This document shows positions 18,994 through 27,592 of a stretch of 43,813 nt of DNA, piece by piece; position 1 is the stretch's first letter, and each line of letters opens with the position of its first letter. The notes under the pieces were generated by a model, which worked only from the letters and a program-made list of their open reading frames with translations, made no database searches and had not been told where the DNA came from. Origin of the DNA: Gemmatimonadota bacterium (GTDB taxonomy: Bacteria; Gemmatimonadota; Gemmatimonadetes; Longimicrobiales; RSA9); the NCBI GenBank assembly GCA_039715185.1, contig JBDLIA010000021.1, positions 1 through 43,813 on the forward strand, in the 5' to 3' direction. The translations under genes and the position numbers were made by a program.

Positions 18994-19917
18994 GTGGACC
19001 TAAGCGTCCTGATCGCCACCGCGCACAGGCCGGGCCTCCTGGAACGCACACTGGACAGCGTTGCGGAGGCTCGTCTTCCATCCGGGCTGCGGCGCGTGGT
19101 GGTGGTCGAGAACGGGGATTCGCGGAGCGCCCCCGAGGTATGCGCCAGGTTCGCCGACAGGCTCCCCATCGAGTGTCATCACCTGGCGCAACGCGGCAAG
19201 GGCGCCGCCACCCAGTTCGGGCTCGAGTCGATAGCGACCGGCCTGGTCGTGTTCTTCGACGACGACGTGCGCATAGGAACGAACGTGCTCACGTCCTACG
19301 TGGAAGCAGCCGCGGAGCACGGCCCGGACTTCTTTTACGGAGGCCCGGTGTCGATCGACTACGAGGAAGCACCTCCCCCGTGGTTGCTCGAATTCCTGCC
19401 GTACTCGGCCCGGGGGTGGGACTGGAGCGTCTCCGACTGGCGCTGGTTCCTGGGCTTCAACTGGGCGGCGTTCGCGGAGCCGGCGCTGCGCCTGGGTGGG
19501 GCGCCGGCGGACCTGGGCCCCGGTGCCCGCGGACGCTCCAACGACAGCCCGACGGGCATGGAGACGGCCATGCAGCGGCGCATGGTAACGGCCGGCATGG
19601 GCCTCCAATACGTGCCGGATGCGCGCGTTTGGCATTGGGTGCCCAAGGAGCGGTGCTCCCCGGCGTGGACAGTACGGCGTGCGCACCGCAACGGCATTTC
19701 GGAGGGCCTGCACGCGAGTCCTAATCTGATCCGCTGGTTCGGGGTGCCGCGGTGGGCCGTGCGCGCGCTGGCGGAGACCGGGCTGGCACGCCTTGCCGCC
19801 CTGCTTCGGCGCGGCGAGCCGGTGGATCGCTTCATGCCCCGCTGGAAAATGGCCAGGGTATTGGGTTACTTGAGAGGCGCCTGGCGAAGCCGCCAGGGCT
19901 CCGGTTCGACCAGGTAG
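18994..19917 (+). CDS. Glycosyltransferase family 2
   Basis: This is a cytosolic or membrane-associated GT-A fold glycosyltransferase of 307 residues. It starts MDLSVLIATAHRPGLLERTL from GTG 18994. The nucleotide-sugar metal motif is VVFFDDDVRIG (D89-D91), with the acceptor region around YVPDARVWHWVPKER. There is no membrane helix. It follows the initiating transferase by 13 bases and is probably co-transcribed, so it may add the second sugar of the repeat unit. It converges with the Wzt-like gene, 13 bases away. Sugar specificity cannot be read from sequence. Confidence 0.85.
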   Translation: MDLSVLIATAHRPGLLERTLDSVAEARLPSGLRRVVVVENGDSRSAPEVCARFADRLPIECHHLAQRGKGAATQFGLESIATGLVVFFDDDVRIGTNVLTSYVEAAAEHGPDFFYGGPVSIDYEEAPPPWLLEFLPYSARGWDWSVSDWRWFLGFNWAAFAEPALRLGGAPADLGPGARGRSNDSPTGMETAMQRRMVTAGMGLQYVPDARVWHWVPKERCSPAWTVRRAHRNGISEGLHASPNLIRWFGVPRWAVRALAETGLARLAALLRRGEPVDRFMPRWKMARVLGYLRGAWRSRQGSGSTR

Positions 19918-19930
19918 AACCACACGCCGA

Positions 19931-21133
19931 TCAGGGCTTGGCGGGCTCCGGCTGCTTCAGCTCCACGCGGTGCTCCATGTTGACGACACCGAAAAAGCCG
20001 GGATCAACCGGGATCTGGAAAAGCACGTTCGGGCCGAACGCGAGATGGCGCCGTTCGGCCACATCGAACACGGAGCTCTCGATCGAGTAGAGGCCCCCGC
20101 CCAGATTGACTTTCAGCTCCAGGTCGACGGTGAACGGGCCCTCCCGCGGCATGGCGATGTCCTCGGCCTCCAGGTTGAAGGCGAACATCGTCTGTGCCTT
20201 CTGAACGGACCGCACGCGGAAGCTGACGGTCTGCGTCGGCGACGCGGGCGGCCGCACCTCCCCCTCGAGCTTCACCCGGATCGTCTGACCCGACGTGAGC
20301 ATGGGCTCGTCCTCCATCGTGAGCCGGCGCAGCTGAACCGGGAGACGCTCGCCTCCCGAGCCCGCGACCTCGCTCGAACCCGCGATATACTGGGCTACGC
20401 ACTCACCGGGGGGGCCCCGAAACGCGACCTCGCCGGCGTCGAGCAGGATCGCCTTCGTGCACAGCGCGGCGATCCGGTCCAACTGGTGGGACACGATCAC
20501 GACCGGGATGTTCTGGCCCGCGATCTCGCCGATGCGGTCGAACGCCTTGCGCTGGAATCGCAGATCGCCCACCGCCAGGATCTCGTCGATGATCAGCACG
20601 TCGGGGGCGAGGTGCGCGGCGATGGCGAACCCCAGGCGGGCGTTCATGCCGCTGGAGTAGCGCTTGACGGGGGTGTCGATGAAGTCCGCCAGTTCGCTGA
20701 AGTCGACGATCCGGTCGAACTGCGCGGTGATTTCCTCCTGCGTCATCCCCATGATCGAGCCCTGCAGGAACAGGTTCTCGCGACCCGTCAGGTCGGGGTG
20801 GAAGCCGGCCGCGATCTCGATCATCGAGCCCACCCGCCCGCTCACGCCACAGCTTCCGCGGGTCGGCCGCAGGATCCGCGTGAGCAGCTTGAGGATGGTG
20901 GATTTGCCCGCCCCGTTGGGGCCGATGATGCCCAGGGCCTCGCCGGGATCGACCGTGAAGGAGACGTCCCGAACAGCCCAGAATTCGGTCCCCTCGAGTT
21001 CGTCCGCGCCGGCGCGCCTGCGACCCAGCAACCGCCCCGCGATCGAGGGCACGAGATCCCGCAGGCTGTCATGCAACTCTCCCCGGCGGAACTTCTTCCA
21101 GACACGGTCGAAGTGTACGCTGTCCTGCGTCAT
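19931..21133 (-). CDS. Wzt-like ABC-transporter ATPase with C-terminal carbohydrate-binding domain
   Basis: This ATPase subunit of an ABC-2 polysaccharide exporter has 400 residues. The nucleotide-binding domain has Walker A GPNGAGKST (71-79), signature YSSGM (159-163), Walker B VLIIDE (179-184) and the H-loop VIVSHQ. From about 255, the extra beta-sandwich domain (RLTMEDEPMLTSGQTIRVKL, GPFTVDLELKVNLGGGLYSIES) corresponds to the Wzt C-terminal domain that recognises the finished glycan's end. It is the last gene of a minus-strand group (GT4, GT2, PRT-HAD, wzt); only 1 base separates it from the PRT-HAD stop. The matching permease is not adjacent but 6.4 kb away, at 27593-28555. Confidence 0.93.
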   Translation of the reverse strand: MTQDSVHFDRVWKKFRRGELHDSLRDLVPSIAGRLLGRRRAGADELEGTEFWAVRDVSFTVDPGEALGIIGPNGAGKSTILKLLTRILRPTRGSCGVSGRVGSMIEIAAGFHPDLTGRENLFLQGSIMGMTQEEITAQFDRIVDFSELADFIDTPVKRYSSGMNARLGFAIAAHLAPDVLIIDEILAVGDLRFQRKAFDRIGEIAGQNIPVVIVSHQLDRIAALCTKAILLDAGEVAFRGPPGECVAQYIAGSSEVAGSGGERLPVQLRRLTMEDEPMLTSGQTIRVKLEGEVRPPASPTQTVSFRVRSVQKAQTMFAFNLEAEDIAMPREGPFTVDLELKVNLGGGLYSIESSVFDVAERRHLAFGPNVLFQIPVDPGFFGVVNMEHRVELKQPEPAKP

Positions 21134-21134
21134 A

Positions 21135-22157
21135 TCAGTTCATATCCTTGGTACCGGCCTGGGTACTGGCCTCCACAGCCGACTTACCGGCCGCACGCTT
21201 GATGAGCCGCAAGACCTGACGTCGAGCGGCACCTACCCAGCCCCTGGCGAGCCAGTCGACTCCTCTGCGACGGCTTTGTGCGATCAGACTGGGCCGCACG
21301 AGCGAACGAGTCCCCATGCAGTAGACGGGCTTGCCCGACCGCTGGGCTATCTCGCTCGCCTGACTGGGATTGCTCTCCACGAAAAACAACGCGCCGGTCG
21401 TGCAATACACGTCTGACTTGAAGGCCCCGTACGCGCCCGCGGCCCGACGCGACTCCGCGTCCGGATAGTCCATCATGAGCAGTTCGCTGTACCGAATCCC
21501 GTTCTTCTCCAGCCACGCCTCGGTAGCCGGCCGGTACTTTTCCAGGCGGCAGGTAACCAGCCAGCCGACCTGCACGTTGGGCGTGTGCAGTGCGGGTGCG
21601 TTGGCTATGAAATCGAGATAGGCGGAACCGTCGTCGTTCTGCTGCGGCGTCGGATCGGGGCACAAGACGCCGTCGATGTCGACGCAGCTATAGGACATCA
21701 ACCAGTCGGCGTGCAGGAGATTCCATTCGAAAGCTCGGGGGGCGGCTACGACCTCGCAGTAGTGGTCGACCTCGTCCAGTGTTCCCAGGTCCGCGAAAAC
21801 CACCCCGTAGCGGATCCGGTGCGGCAGAGCGGCCGCACCGACGCGCTCTCTCACCTCCCGAAGCGACGCACCGGAGCGGATCGAATCGTCGACGATGAGC
21901 ACCGAGCGAGGCTCGTCCAGATAACGCTCGACGGCGTCCACGCCGTACTTGCCGCGGAAGCGCCGGCCTCCATCGTAGACGCGCCCCGCCAGGAATCCAT
22001 CGAGGTCGGCCATCGGAAGGTTCCGGTGCAGCGCCAGCAGCGTGGCCGCCAGCAGGCCGGAACGCGGCACCCCCACGATCAGGTCGATGTCGGCGGGGAG
22101 CGTCAGCGCCCACTCCACGATGCGCGCGTTCATGTCGTCGAAGCTCCGGTAGTTCAC
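21135..22157 (-). CDS. Phosphoribosyltransferase domain fused to a HAD-like phosphatase domain
   Basis: This is a 340-residue cytosolic fusion. The N-terminal type I PRTase domain (1 to about 150) has IDLIVGVPRSGLLAATLLA and the PRPP loop SVLIVDDSIRSGASL (85-99). The C-terminal part starts SYSCVDIDGVLCPDPT, the HAD motif I (D160-x-D162-G-V-L). It includes GWLVTCRLEKYRPATEAWLEKNGI, where motif II Ser/Thr would lie, and FKSDVYCTTGALFFVESNPSQA, near the motif III/IV zone. The GTG at 22157 overlaps the upstream GT2 stop (GTGA). A basic tail ends the protein. The linked pair suggests synthesis and dephosphorylation of a ribose-phosphate or nucleotide-type precursor for the glycan. That role is inference; the substrate is unknown. 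Confidence 0.8.
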   Translation of the reverse strand: MNYRSFDDMNARIVEWALTLPADIDLIVGVPRSGLLAATLLALHRNLPMADLDGFLAGRVYDGGRRFRGKYGVDAVERYLDEPRSVLIVDDSIRSGASLREVRERVGAAALPHRIRYGVVFADLGTLDEVDHYCEVVAAPRAFEWNLLHADWLMSYSCVDIDGVLCPDPTPQQNDDGSAYLDFIANAPALHTPNVQVGWLVTCRLEKYRPATEAWLEKNGIRYSELLMMDYPDAESRRAAGAYGAFKSDVYCTTGALFFVESNPSQASEIAQRSGKPVYCMGTRSLVRPSLIAQSRRRGVDWLARGWVGAARRQVLRLIKRAAGKSAVEASTQAGTKDMN

Positions 22158-23332
22158 GCGGCCTCCACGGTCGCGGTCGGATCCCGGCGGGTGGGCTCCC
22201 AGATGGCCGATTGCTCTCCGCCCAGCGCCTTCAAAGCGGCGTGGACGGCGGCGAGGTTTCCGAGCGCGGCCCACGCCGGCAACGCGAAGGGCCGGGGTAC
22301 CCGGCCGTCGCGCAGCCACGCGAGCGCGGTGATCAGGCCGAGCCCGATGGCGCCGGCCACGGCCAAGCGCGCCCACGTCTGGGTGACGGCGAGCAAGGCG
22401 GTCGCCGCCAGCGCGGCCAGGGCCGCCCAGGGGACCACCCAGCGAGCCACCTTGTGGCTCCACAACATCCAGGCGAAGACCCCATAACGGGCCGGGTTCA
22501 GCAGCGCGCTGTTGTACGCGAGCGTGCGCATTCCACGCACCATCGTTCGGACCTTGCGCCGGTACTCCCGGCGCAGCGACGCGGCTCGCGGCACCTGACA
22601 CGTGGCGGTATCCACGGACACGGCACGATACCCGTGCTCCCGCGCGCGCAACGCCGCCGCGAAGTCCCGGCTGAGGCCGGCCGGCAGCGCGAGCCGGTGC
22701 AGGGAAGCTCGGATCAGGTAGCAGCTGCCGGAGGCGCCCACGATTCCGTGCACGCGCGTCTCCAGCGCGCGCACCGCCATCTCGTATCCCACGTAGCCCC
22801 GCTCCCCCTCGTTACCCGCGTGCTCGTCCCCGCTGACGCTAACGTCCCTGCCGGAAGCCACTCCGACGCTGGGATCTCGGAACGCACCTACCAGCGCCTT
22901 CAGCGAAGCGGGGTGCGGGCGAACGGATGCGTCCGTGTTCAGGACGAGATCGGTGTCGATTTCCCTCAGAGCCGCCCCCTCGGCGGCGGTCTTGCCCACG
23001 CGGTCGGGGAGCGCGATGAGGTCCACGCCACGCGCGGCGTATGAGCGCACGATGCGATCCGTGCCGTCCGTGGAGCCGTCGGAAACGATCAGCACGCGCC
23101 TCAGCTCGGTGGGGTAGTCGAGCGCCAGCAGGCTGTCGAGCGCCCCCGCCATCTGGGCCTCCTCGTTGTACGCCGTGAGGGTCACGGTCACCGACGGCCA
23201 CTCCGACTCGCCTCCGTCCTCGGCCGCCGGCCTTCGCAACGCCGCCGCCACGCGGAGCAGCACGGGATAGCCCACGAAGGCGTAGCCGCCTATCGCGATG
23301 GCGACGACCAGGAGGGCGTACGCCACGGTCAT
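22154..23332 (-). CDS. Membrane glycosyltransferase family 2
   Basis: The product has 392 residues and the architecture of processive or membrane-bound GT2 enzymes. An N-terminal helix (4-28, AYALLVVAIAIGGYAFVGYPVLL) is followed by a GT-A domain with TLTAYNEEAQMAGALDSLL, VSDGSTDGTD, LVLNTDASVRP (DxD-like) and GASGSCYLIRASLHRL. Two or three C-terminal helices come after a basic segment (RREYRRKVRTMVRGMRTL), a typical R/QxxRW-like region without a clear QxxRW. Its ATG lies in an ATGA overlap with the GT4 gene upstream, and its stop overlaps the PRT-HAD GTG. Product unknown. Confidence 0.88.
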   Translation of the reverse strand: MTVAYALLVVAIAIGGYAFVGYPVLLRVAAALRRPAAEDGGESEWPSVTVTLTAYNEEAQMAGALDSLLALDYPTELRRVLIVSDGSTDGTDRIVRSYAARGVDLIALPDRVGKTAAEGAALREIDTDLVLNTDASVRPHPASLKALVGAFRDPSVGVASGRDVSVSGDEHAGNEGERGYVGYEMAVRALETRVHGIVGASGSCYLIRASLHRLALPAGLSRDFAAALRAREHGYRAVSVDTATCQVPRAASLRREYRRKVRTMVRGMRTLAYNSALLNPARYGVFAWMLWSHKVARWVVPWAALAALAATALLAVTQTWARLAVAGAIGLGLITALAWLRDGRVPRPFALPAWAALGNLAAVHAALKALGGEQSAIWEPTRRDPTATVEAA

Positions 23333-24459
23333 CGAGGTTGCTCCGATTGGAGGCGGGCGGCGCCGCCCAGTGCGACTCGGTACACGTCCTCGTAGCTCTC
23401 CACCCAGTCCGTGGCGACGCCGCGCGGGCGCCGCGCGGCTTCCGCGCGCCGCCTGGCCGCGGCGGGATCCCGGTGTATCTGCGCGATCGAGGCGGCCAGT
23501 CCGGCGGCGTCCTCCGAATCCGCGAACAGCGCCCCCTCGGCGCCGACCGCGTCGGGCACGCCCCCCACCCGGGTCGCGACCAGCGGGACCCCGGCCTCCA
23601 CCGCTTCCAGCAGGGTCACGGGGGTGCCCTCGCGGCGCGAGCTCAGCACGACGACGTCGAACCCGCACATGAGCCTGGCCGCATTGGCCAGCTCGCCCGC
23701 AAAGCGGGTCCGCCCGTCGAGGCCCAGCGCGGCGGCGCGATCCTCCATGGACCTACGCAGCGGGCCATCGCCCACTATCGACGCGCGCCAGGACAAGTCC
23801 GCGGGCAGCCGCGCCAGAGCCTCGAGGAACACGTCGGGGCCCTTCTCCGGGCTGAGTCTGCCGACCCAGCCGATGTGAAAATCGGTGGGGGACGCACCGA
23901 GCGCCCGGCGCGCTTCTGCGGCCGACGCGGGGGGGGTGGGCAGCGGCGCGCCGTTGACCACGGTGCTGACCCCCGTCACGCCGGCGGCCAGCAGCGCCTC
24001 GGCCAGGTCGGCCGAGACCGCAACGACGGCGTCGCAGCGTCGCAGGGCCCTGCGCTGCAGCCATTCATACGCGCGGTTGCGCGGACCACCGCCGGTGAAC
24101 CCGTGCACGGTGCTGACCCTCGCCGCGCCTACGCCCGCGGCGAGCGGGCCCGCGAGCACGTCGGAGCGGTAGCCGTGGGTGTGCAGGATCTGCGCTCCGA
24201 ACCCGCGCGCGAGCGTACGAACCGCGTGCCGCTCGGCGCCGTACGCCCGTGGCGGCAGCCTGAGCGGCACCAGGTCGACACCCCGGTGCTCGGCCGCGGT
24301 GATCGCCGCGGGCACGTCCGCGCCGACGTCCAGCACGGTCGCGAGCGTCACCCGATGACCCCGCCCGGCCAGCCCCGCCGTGAGGGCAGCGACGACCCGC
24401 TCCAGGCCCCCGAAGGGGGCCGGGGCGCACACGTGCAGAATGTTCAGCGCGTCCGTCAT
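23329..24459 (-). CDS. Glycosyltransferase family 4
   Basis: This is a GT-B fold retaining glycosyltransferase of 376 residues. N-terminal acceptor domain: ILHVCAPAPFGGLERVVAAL, with the Gly-rich loop. C-terminal donor domain: IGWVGRLSPEKGPDVFLEAL and VLSSRREGTPVTLLEAVEAG, the E-x7-E motif. ATG 24459 is chosen because MTDALNILHVC is the natural GT4 start; the reading frame otherwise runs far upstream as a shadow of the divergent membrane gene. It heads the four-gene minus-strand group ending in the Wzt-like ATPase. Confidence 0.9.
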   Translation of the reverse strand: MTDALNILHVCAPAPFGGLERVVAALTAGLAGRGHRVTLATVLDVGADVPAAITAAEHRGVDLVPLRLPPRAYGAERHAVRTLARGFGAQILHTHGYRSDVLAGPLAAGVGAARVSTVHGFTGGGPRNRAYEWLQRRALRRCDAVVAVSADLAEALLAAGVTGVSTVVNGAPLPTPPASAAEARRALGASPTDFHIGWVGRLSPEKGPDVFLEALARLPADLSWRASIVGDGPLRRSMEDRAAALGLDGRTRFAGELANAARLMCGFDVVVLSSRREGTPVTLLEAVEAGVPLVATRVGGVPDAVGAEGALFADSEDAAGLAASIAQIHRDPAAARRRAEAARRPRGVATDWVESYEDVYRVALGGAARLQSEQPR

Positions 24460-24479
24460 TCGGGCTTGCCGGCTCGGTC

Positions 24480-24498
24480 GTTGTGGCATCGACGCAAC
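24480..24498. promoter_or_regulatory. 19-bp dyad GTTG-N11-CAAC, copy 3 (candidate activator site)
   Basis: The sequence is GTTGTGGCATCGACGCAAC, with both 4-bp arms intact, G at position 6 and CG at positions 11-12 as in copies 1 and 2. It lies only 21 bp before the GT4 ATG at 24459, so for that gene it would overlap the promoter. For the divergent plus-strand gene it is 76 bp upstream of a weak sigma-54-like element at 24575. Confidence 0.45.
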
Positions 24499-24558
24499 GC
24501 TCAACCCACGCTCCGCCGCGCGCGCGCGGCACGCACGTCCGGCGCGCGCGCGCAAGGC

Positions 24559-24590
24559 GAGCCGCCACGTGGCGGCAGGCCGCACGGTTG
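24559..24590 (+). promoter_or_regulatory. Perfect palindrome abutting a weak sigma-54-like element
   Basis: GCCGCCACGTGGCGGC (24559-24574) is a perfect 16-bp palindrome. It is directly followed by AGGCCG-CACGG-TTGC-G (24575-24590), which has GG-N10-GC spacing and an intact TTGC but only 3 of 6 in the -24 hexamer. It may be the promoter and operator of the membrane glycosyltransferase at 24718. Alternating CG tracts at 24515-24551 lie just upstream. Confidence 0.3.
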
Positions 24591-24717
24591 CGGGGTGAGA
24601 GCGCCGTCGCTTCTTTCGGGCGACACGCGGTCCGAGTTGCAAGTCTTTGGCCGCGATCCTGCGGACAGCAAGGGGACGGTCGCGCCGCCCGAGGGCGGCA
24701 CTCCAGAGGCGAAACGC

Positions 24718-26403
24718 ATGGGCCACACCAAGTCGCACCTCCCCGCCGTCGAGCGCCTGCGCGGTGGCGCCTGGATTGGCGGCGCGGTCGTGGTGGTCGC
24801 CGCGCTCGCCGTGCGGCTGGTGGGCCTCGACCACACGCCGCACATGGACGAGCTCTACCACTTCATGGCCGGTGGCTCGCTCCTGGAGGACGGCTCCCTG
24901 CGGCTCTCGCCCGACGGCGGGGAGTACACCCGTGCGCGACTCTTCACCTGGCTGGTTGCCGGCTCCATGCGGGTCTTCGGCGAAGGACTCGCCCAGGCCC
25001 GGCTCCCCTCGGTGCTCGCCGGCGCGCTGCTGGCGGGCGCCGTGTTTGTCGCGGTGCGTAGTTACGCGGACCCGCTCGCCGCCTGGATCGCGGCCGCGCT
25101 CGTGGCTCTGGCCCCCACCGACCTCTATCTGTCTCAGAGCGCCCGCTTCTACACCGTGCATGCGCTGATGGTGTGGACCGCGGCGGTGGCCGTGTTCGCT
25201 CTGGCTTCGCGGCCGGAGCGTTGGGACCGGCGCGCGGCGGCGTACGCGGTCGGCGCGGTTACGGCGCTGGCCGTCGCCTACCACCTCCAGATCAGCACCG
25301 CGCTGGCGGCGGCGGCCATCGGCCTGGCGGCGCTCCCGGTCGCGATCTACACGCTGCGCGCGAAGCTGCCCACCGCGCCCCGCTGGACGTGGGCGCTCGC
25401 CGCCCTGGTGGTCGTTGCGTTGGCCTCGTGGGTCTGGCTCGGCGGCCTCGGCGAGCGCTTCGCGCGCGCGTACAGCGCGCCCAGCGCGGTGGTGGTGGGA
25501 CGCGACCCGAGCCCCCGCTTCTACTACGACTACTTCGCGCGTCTCTACGGCGGCGCCTGGTCGCTGCTGCCGCTGCTCGCGGCGCTGGCCTTGATCCGCC
25601 GCCCGCGCTTCGCGGCGTACCTGGCGGTCATGGCGGGCGCGGCCCTTCTGGCCGTCTCCTTCTCGGCCTGGCGCCACGAACGCTACGTCTACTTCGCCTT
25701 GCCCGCGGCGTACGCCCTCGCGGCCATCGGCGCGTCGACCCTGATCGGGTGGACCCACGGCGCCCTGGCTGCGCTCCTCGAGCGAGGAAAGGCGACGCGC
25801 GAGCGGCGTTCGTTGGCGCTCGGCCTGACGGTCGTGGCGGTGCTCGGCTGGGCCGCGTTTGCCGCCCCTAGCGTGGACGCCGTCTCCTACACCTACCGCA
25901 TGCTCACCGTCGACGACGGCGAGTGGTGGCTCGGTGGGCACTACCGGGGCGAGGCGGACTGGGAGCTGGCCGCCGACAGTGGTCTGGCCGAGGAGGCGGA
26001 GAGGGCCGCGGTGATCGTCGCAACGAGCCCGCACAAGGCGACATACGCGCTCGGCGGATTGGATTTCGTGTTGCTCGGACGCGCCGTCGACCGGCGAGGT
26101 GGCCTCGCCGCCGAGCCCACGCGCGACCGACAGTGGAATCGCCCCGAGGTGGCCTCCGCCGCCGCCGTGCAGGCGATCATGGCGTGCAACCCCAGCGGGA
26201 TGATCGTCGCGGAACGCCGCGAGTGGCGCCGCCCGGAGGGGGTGTCGGATGCGGCGGCGGATCTCATCGAGGCGACGGCCCGCAGCATCGCGCTGTCGCC
26301 GGCGACGAGGATGGTGGCATACGCGTGGGATGCTCCGGCGCGCGGCGCGACGCCGCCCGCTGGCTGGGCGTGCACGGCGGACGGCGGTATCGCCCGCCGC
26401 TAG
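24718..26403 (+). CDS. GT39-like (ArnT/PMT-type) membrane glycosyltransferase
   Basis: This polytopic inner-membrane GT-C enzyme has 561 residues and uses a polyprenyl-phosphate sugar on the periplasmic side. After the first helix (about 19-37), the first loop carries HTPHMDELYHFMAGGS, the acidic catalytic pair of GT-C enzymes. The segment LAPTDLYLSQSARFYTVHAL is typical of ArnT/PMT-like proteins. About ten more hydrophobic helices follow, then a soluble C-terminal part of about 190 residues. AGAGG precedes ATG 24718. The enzyme is related in plan to the product at 40827 (EQDELYTL, WHIYHSQFARYWTL). It stands alone on the plus strand and converges with the GT4 gene at 26415. Confidence 0.85.
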   Translation: MGHTKSHLPAVERLRGGAWIGGAVVVVAALAVRLVGLDHTPHMDELYHFMAGGSLLEDGSLRLSPDGGEYTRARLFTWLVAGSMRVFGEGLAQARLPSVLAGALLAGAVFVAVRSYADPLAAWIAAALVALAPTDLYLSQSARFYTVHALMVWTAAVAVFALASRPERWDRRAAAYAVGAVTALAVAYHLQISTALAAAAIGLAALPVAIYTLRAKLPTAPRWTWALAALVVVALASWVWLGGLGERFARAYSAPSAVVVGRDPSPRFYYDYFARLYGGAWSLLPLLAALALIRRPRFAAYLAVMAGAALLAVSFSAWRHERYVYFALPAAYALAAIGASTLIGWTHGALAALLERGKATRERRSLALGLTVVAVLGWAAFAAPSVDAVSYTYRMLTVDDGEWWLGGHYRGEADWELAADSGLAEEAERAAVIVATSPHKATYALGGLDFVLLGRAVDRRGGLAAEPTRDRQWNRPEVASAAAVQAIMACNPSGMIVAERREWRRPEGVSDAAADLIEATARSIALSPATRMVAYAWDAPARGATPPAGWACTADGGIARR

Positions 26404-26414
26404 GGTTCCGCGGC

Positions 26415-27584
26415 TCACCGCTCGCCCCTGCCGGCAGCGCACCGTTCCAGGATGGTGCGCACGCGGGCTGCGATGGCCGGCCAGCGGAATCCCTCCGCGA
26501 CCGCGCGCACGCGCTCCGGGTCGAACTGCCCCGGGTGGTCGGCGTAGATCCCGAGCGCGGCCGCGATCGTAGTGGGCTCGGAGTCCCTGATGAGCAGCCC
26601 GTTCTCGCCATCGACGACCGCGTCAATGGACCCGCCCGTGCGGCTGCAGATCACCGGCGTACCCGCGGCGGACGCCTCCATGTAGACGATCCCGAAGCCC
26701 TCCACGTCGGTGTCGCTGGCGCGTGAGGCCAGGACGAAGAGGTCCGCGTCGGCATAGAGTTCCTTGAGGCGCTCGCGGCCCACGAATCCCTCGAATCTGG
26801 TGCGTCCGGCCACCCCGAGCTCTTCGGCGAGGTTCTCAACCCGGCTGCGGTCCTTGCCATCGCCCACGACCGTGTAGCGCACATCGAGATCCGACGGCAG
26901 CAGGGCGAGCGCGCGCAGGACCCCGTCTACGTTCTTGCGTGGCGTGCCACGGTCCAGTCGCGTCACGGTCAGCAGCCGAAGCGGCCCAGGTCGCCGCTCC
27001 GGTCGCTCCTGGAAGAAGTCCTCGGCAACCCCCGGATGCACAACGCTGGTGTGACCCTCGTTGCCCGGATAGAGACGCGCCAGGATGGCCGCCGTGTTGG
27101 CGCTGTTGGCCAGTATGCCCGCGGCATCGGCCAACCCCTTGCGCAGGTCACGCACGCGCAGCCGCTCGCGCAATGCTGGGACGATCCGCCACACCACCGT
27201 GGACGTCTCAATGTGCCGGACCCAGGGCCGCGACCGGTGCACCCAGGGGCGCAGCAGGTCGTTGCCGTTCACGTAGATCGCCAGGGGAGCAGACAGGTGC
27301 GACGCGGCCGCGGCGTAGCCGGCGTTGCAGGCGAACCAGACATCGCAGCGGTGATCGGCCAGCACGGCCAGGTCGGCACTCAGCTCACGCGTGAGGACCC
27401 GCCGCAGGGGGATGCCCTGCCAGCGCTCGTCGTCGCCGGGGGCGTCGTGGCGGGTAAACACGACCACGTCGTCCCGCGGAGCCAATCCGGCCGCCAGCTG
27501 CCGGCCGAACTCGGCCATGCCGCCGAACTCCTTGAATTCGGGCGCGATGAGCCCGATGCGCATAGCCGACATCGCCGTGGGCAT
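26415..27584 (-). CDS. Glycosyltransferase family 4
   Basis: This 389-residue GT-B glycosyltransferase has IGLIAPEFKEFGGMAEFGRQL (acceptor domain), LLTVTRLDRGTPRKNVDGVL, LRYTVVGDGKD-type donor-site segments and DTDVEGFGIVYMEASAAGTP with the E-x7-E pair. Start options are ATG 27584 (GAGG upstream, 8 bases after the wzm stop), 27572 and 27563; I use 27584. It is the last gene of the lipoprotein - Wzm - GT4 operon, whose candidate sigma-54 promoter is at 29141-29156. It is likely involved in the same glycan that the Wzm permease exports. Confidence 0.9.
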   Translation of the reverse strand: MPTAMSAMRIGLIAPEFKEFGGMAEFGRQLAAGLAPRDDVVVFTRHDAPGDDERWQGIPLRRVLTRELSADLAVLADHRCDVWFACNAGYAAAASHLSAPLAIYVNGNDLLRPWVHRSRPWVRHIETSTVVWRIVPALRERLRVRDLRKGLADAAGILANSANTAAILARLYPGNEGHTSVVHPGVAEDFFQERPERRPGPLRLLTVTRLDRGTPRKNVDGVLRALALLPSDLDVRYTVVGDGKDRSRVENLAEELGVAGRTRFEGFVGRERLKELYADADLFVLASRASDTDVEGFGIVYMEASAAGTPVICSRTGGSIDAVVDGENGLLIRDSEPTTIAAALGIYADHPGQFDPERVRAVAEGFRWPAIAARVRTILERCAAGRGER

Positions 27585-27592
27585 GGCCCGCC

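Noticed and set aside
24494-24508. Sigma-54-like match TGGGTT-N5-TTGC before the GT4 gene (minus strand)
   Set aside because: It also overlaps a dyad copy, and the -24 hexamer matches at only three positions. Not listed as a promoter.
24460-26442. Minus-strand extension of the GT4 frame to over 1000 residues
   Set aside because: It is the antisense of the GT39-like gene at 24718; the true GT4 start at 24459 is clear from the MTDALNILHVC family opening.
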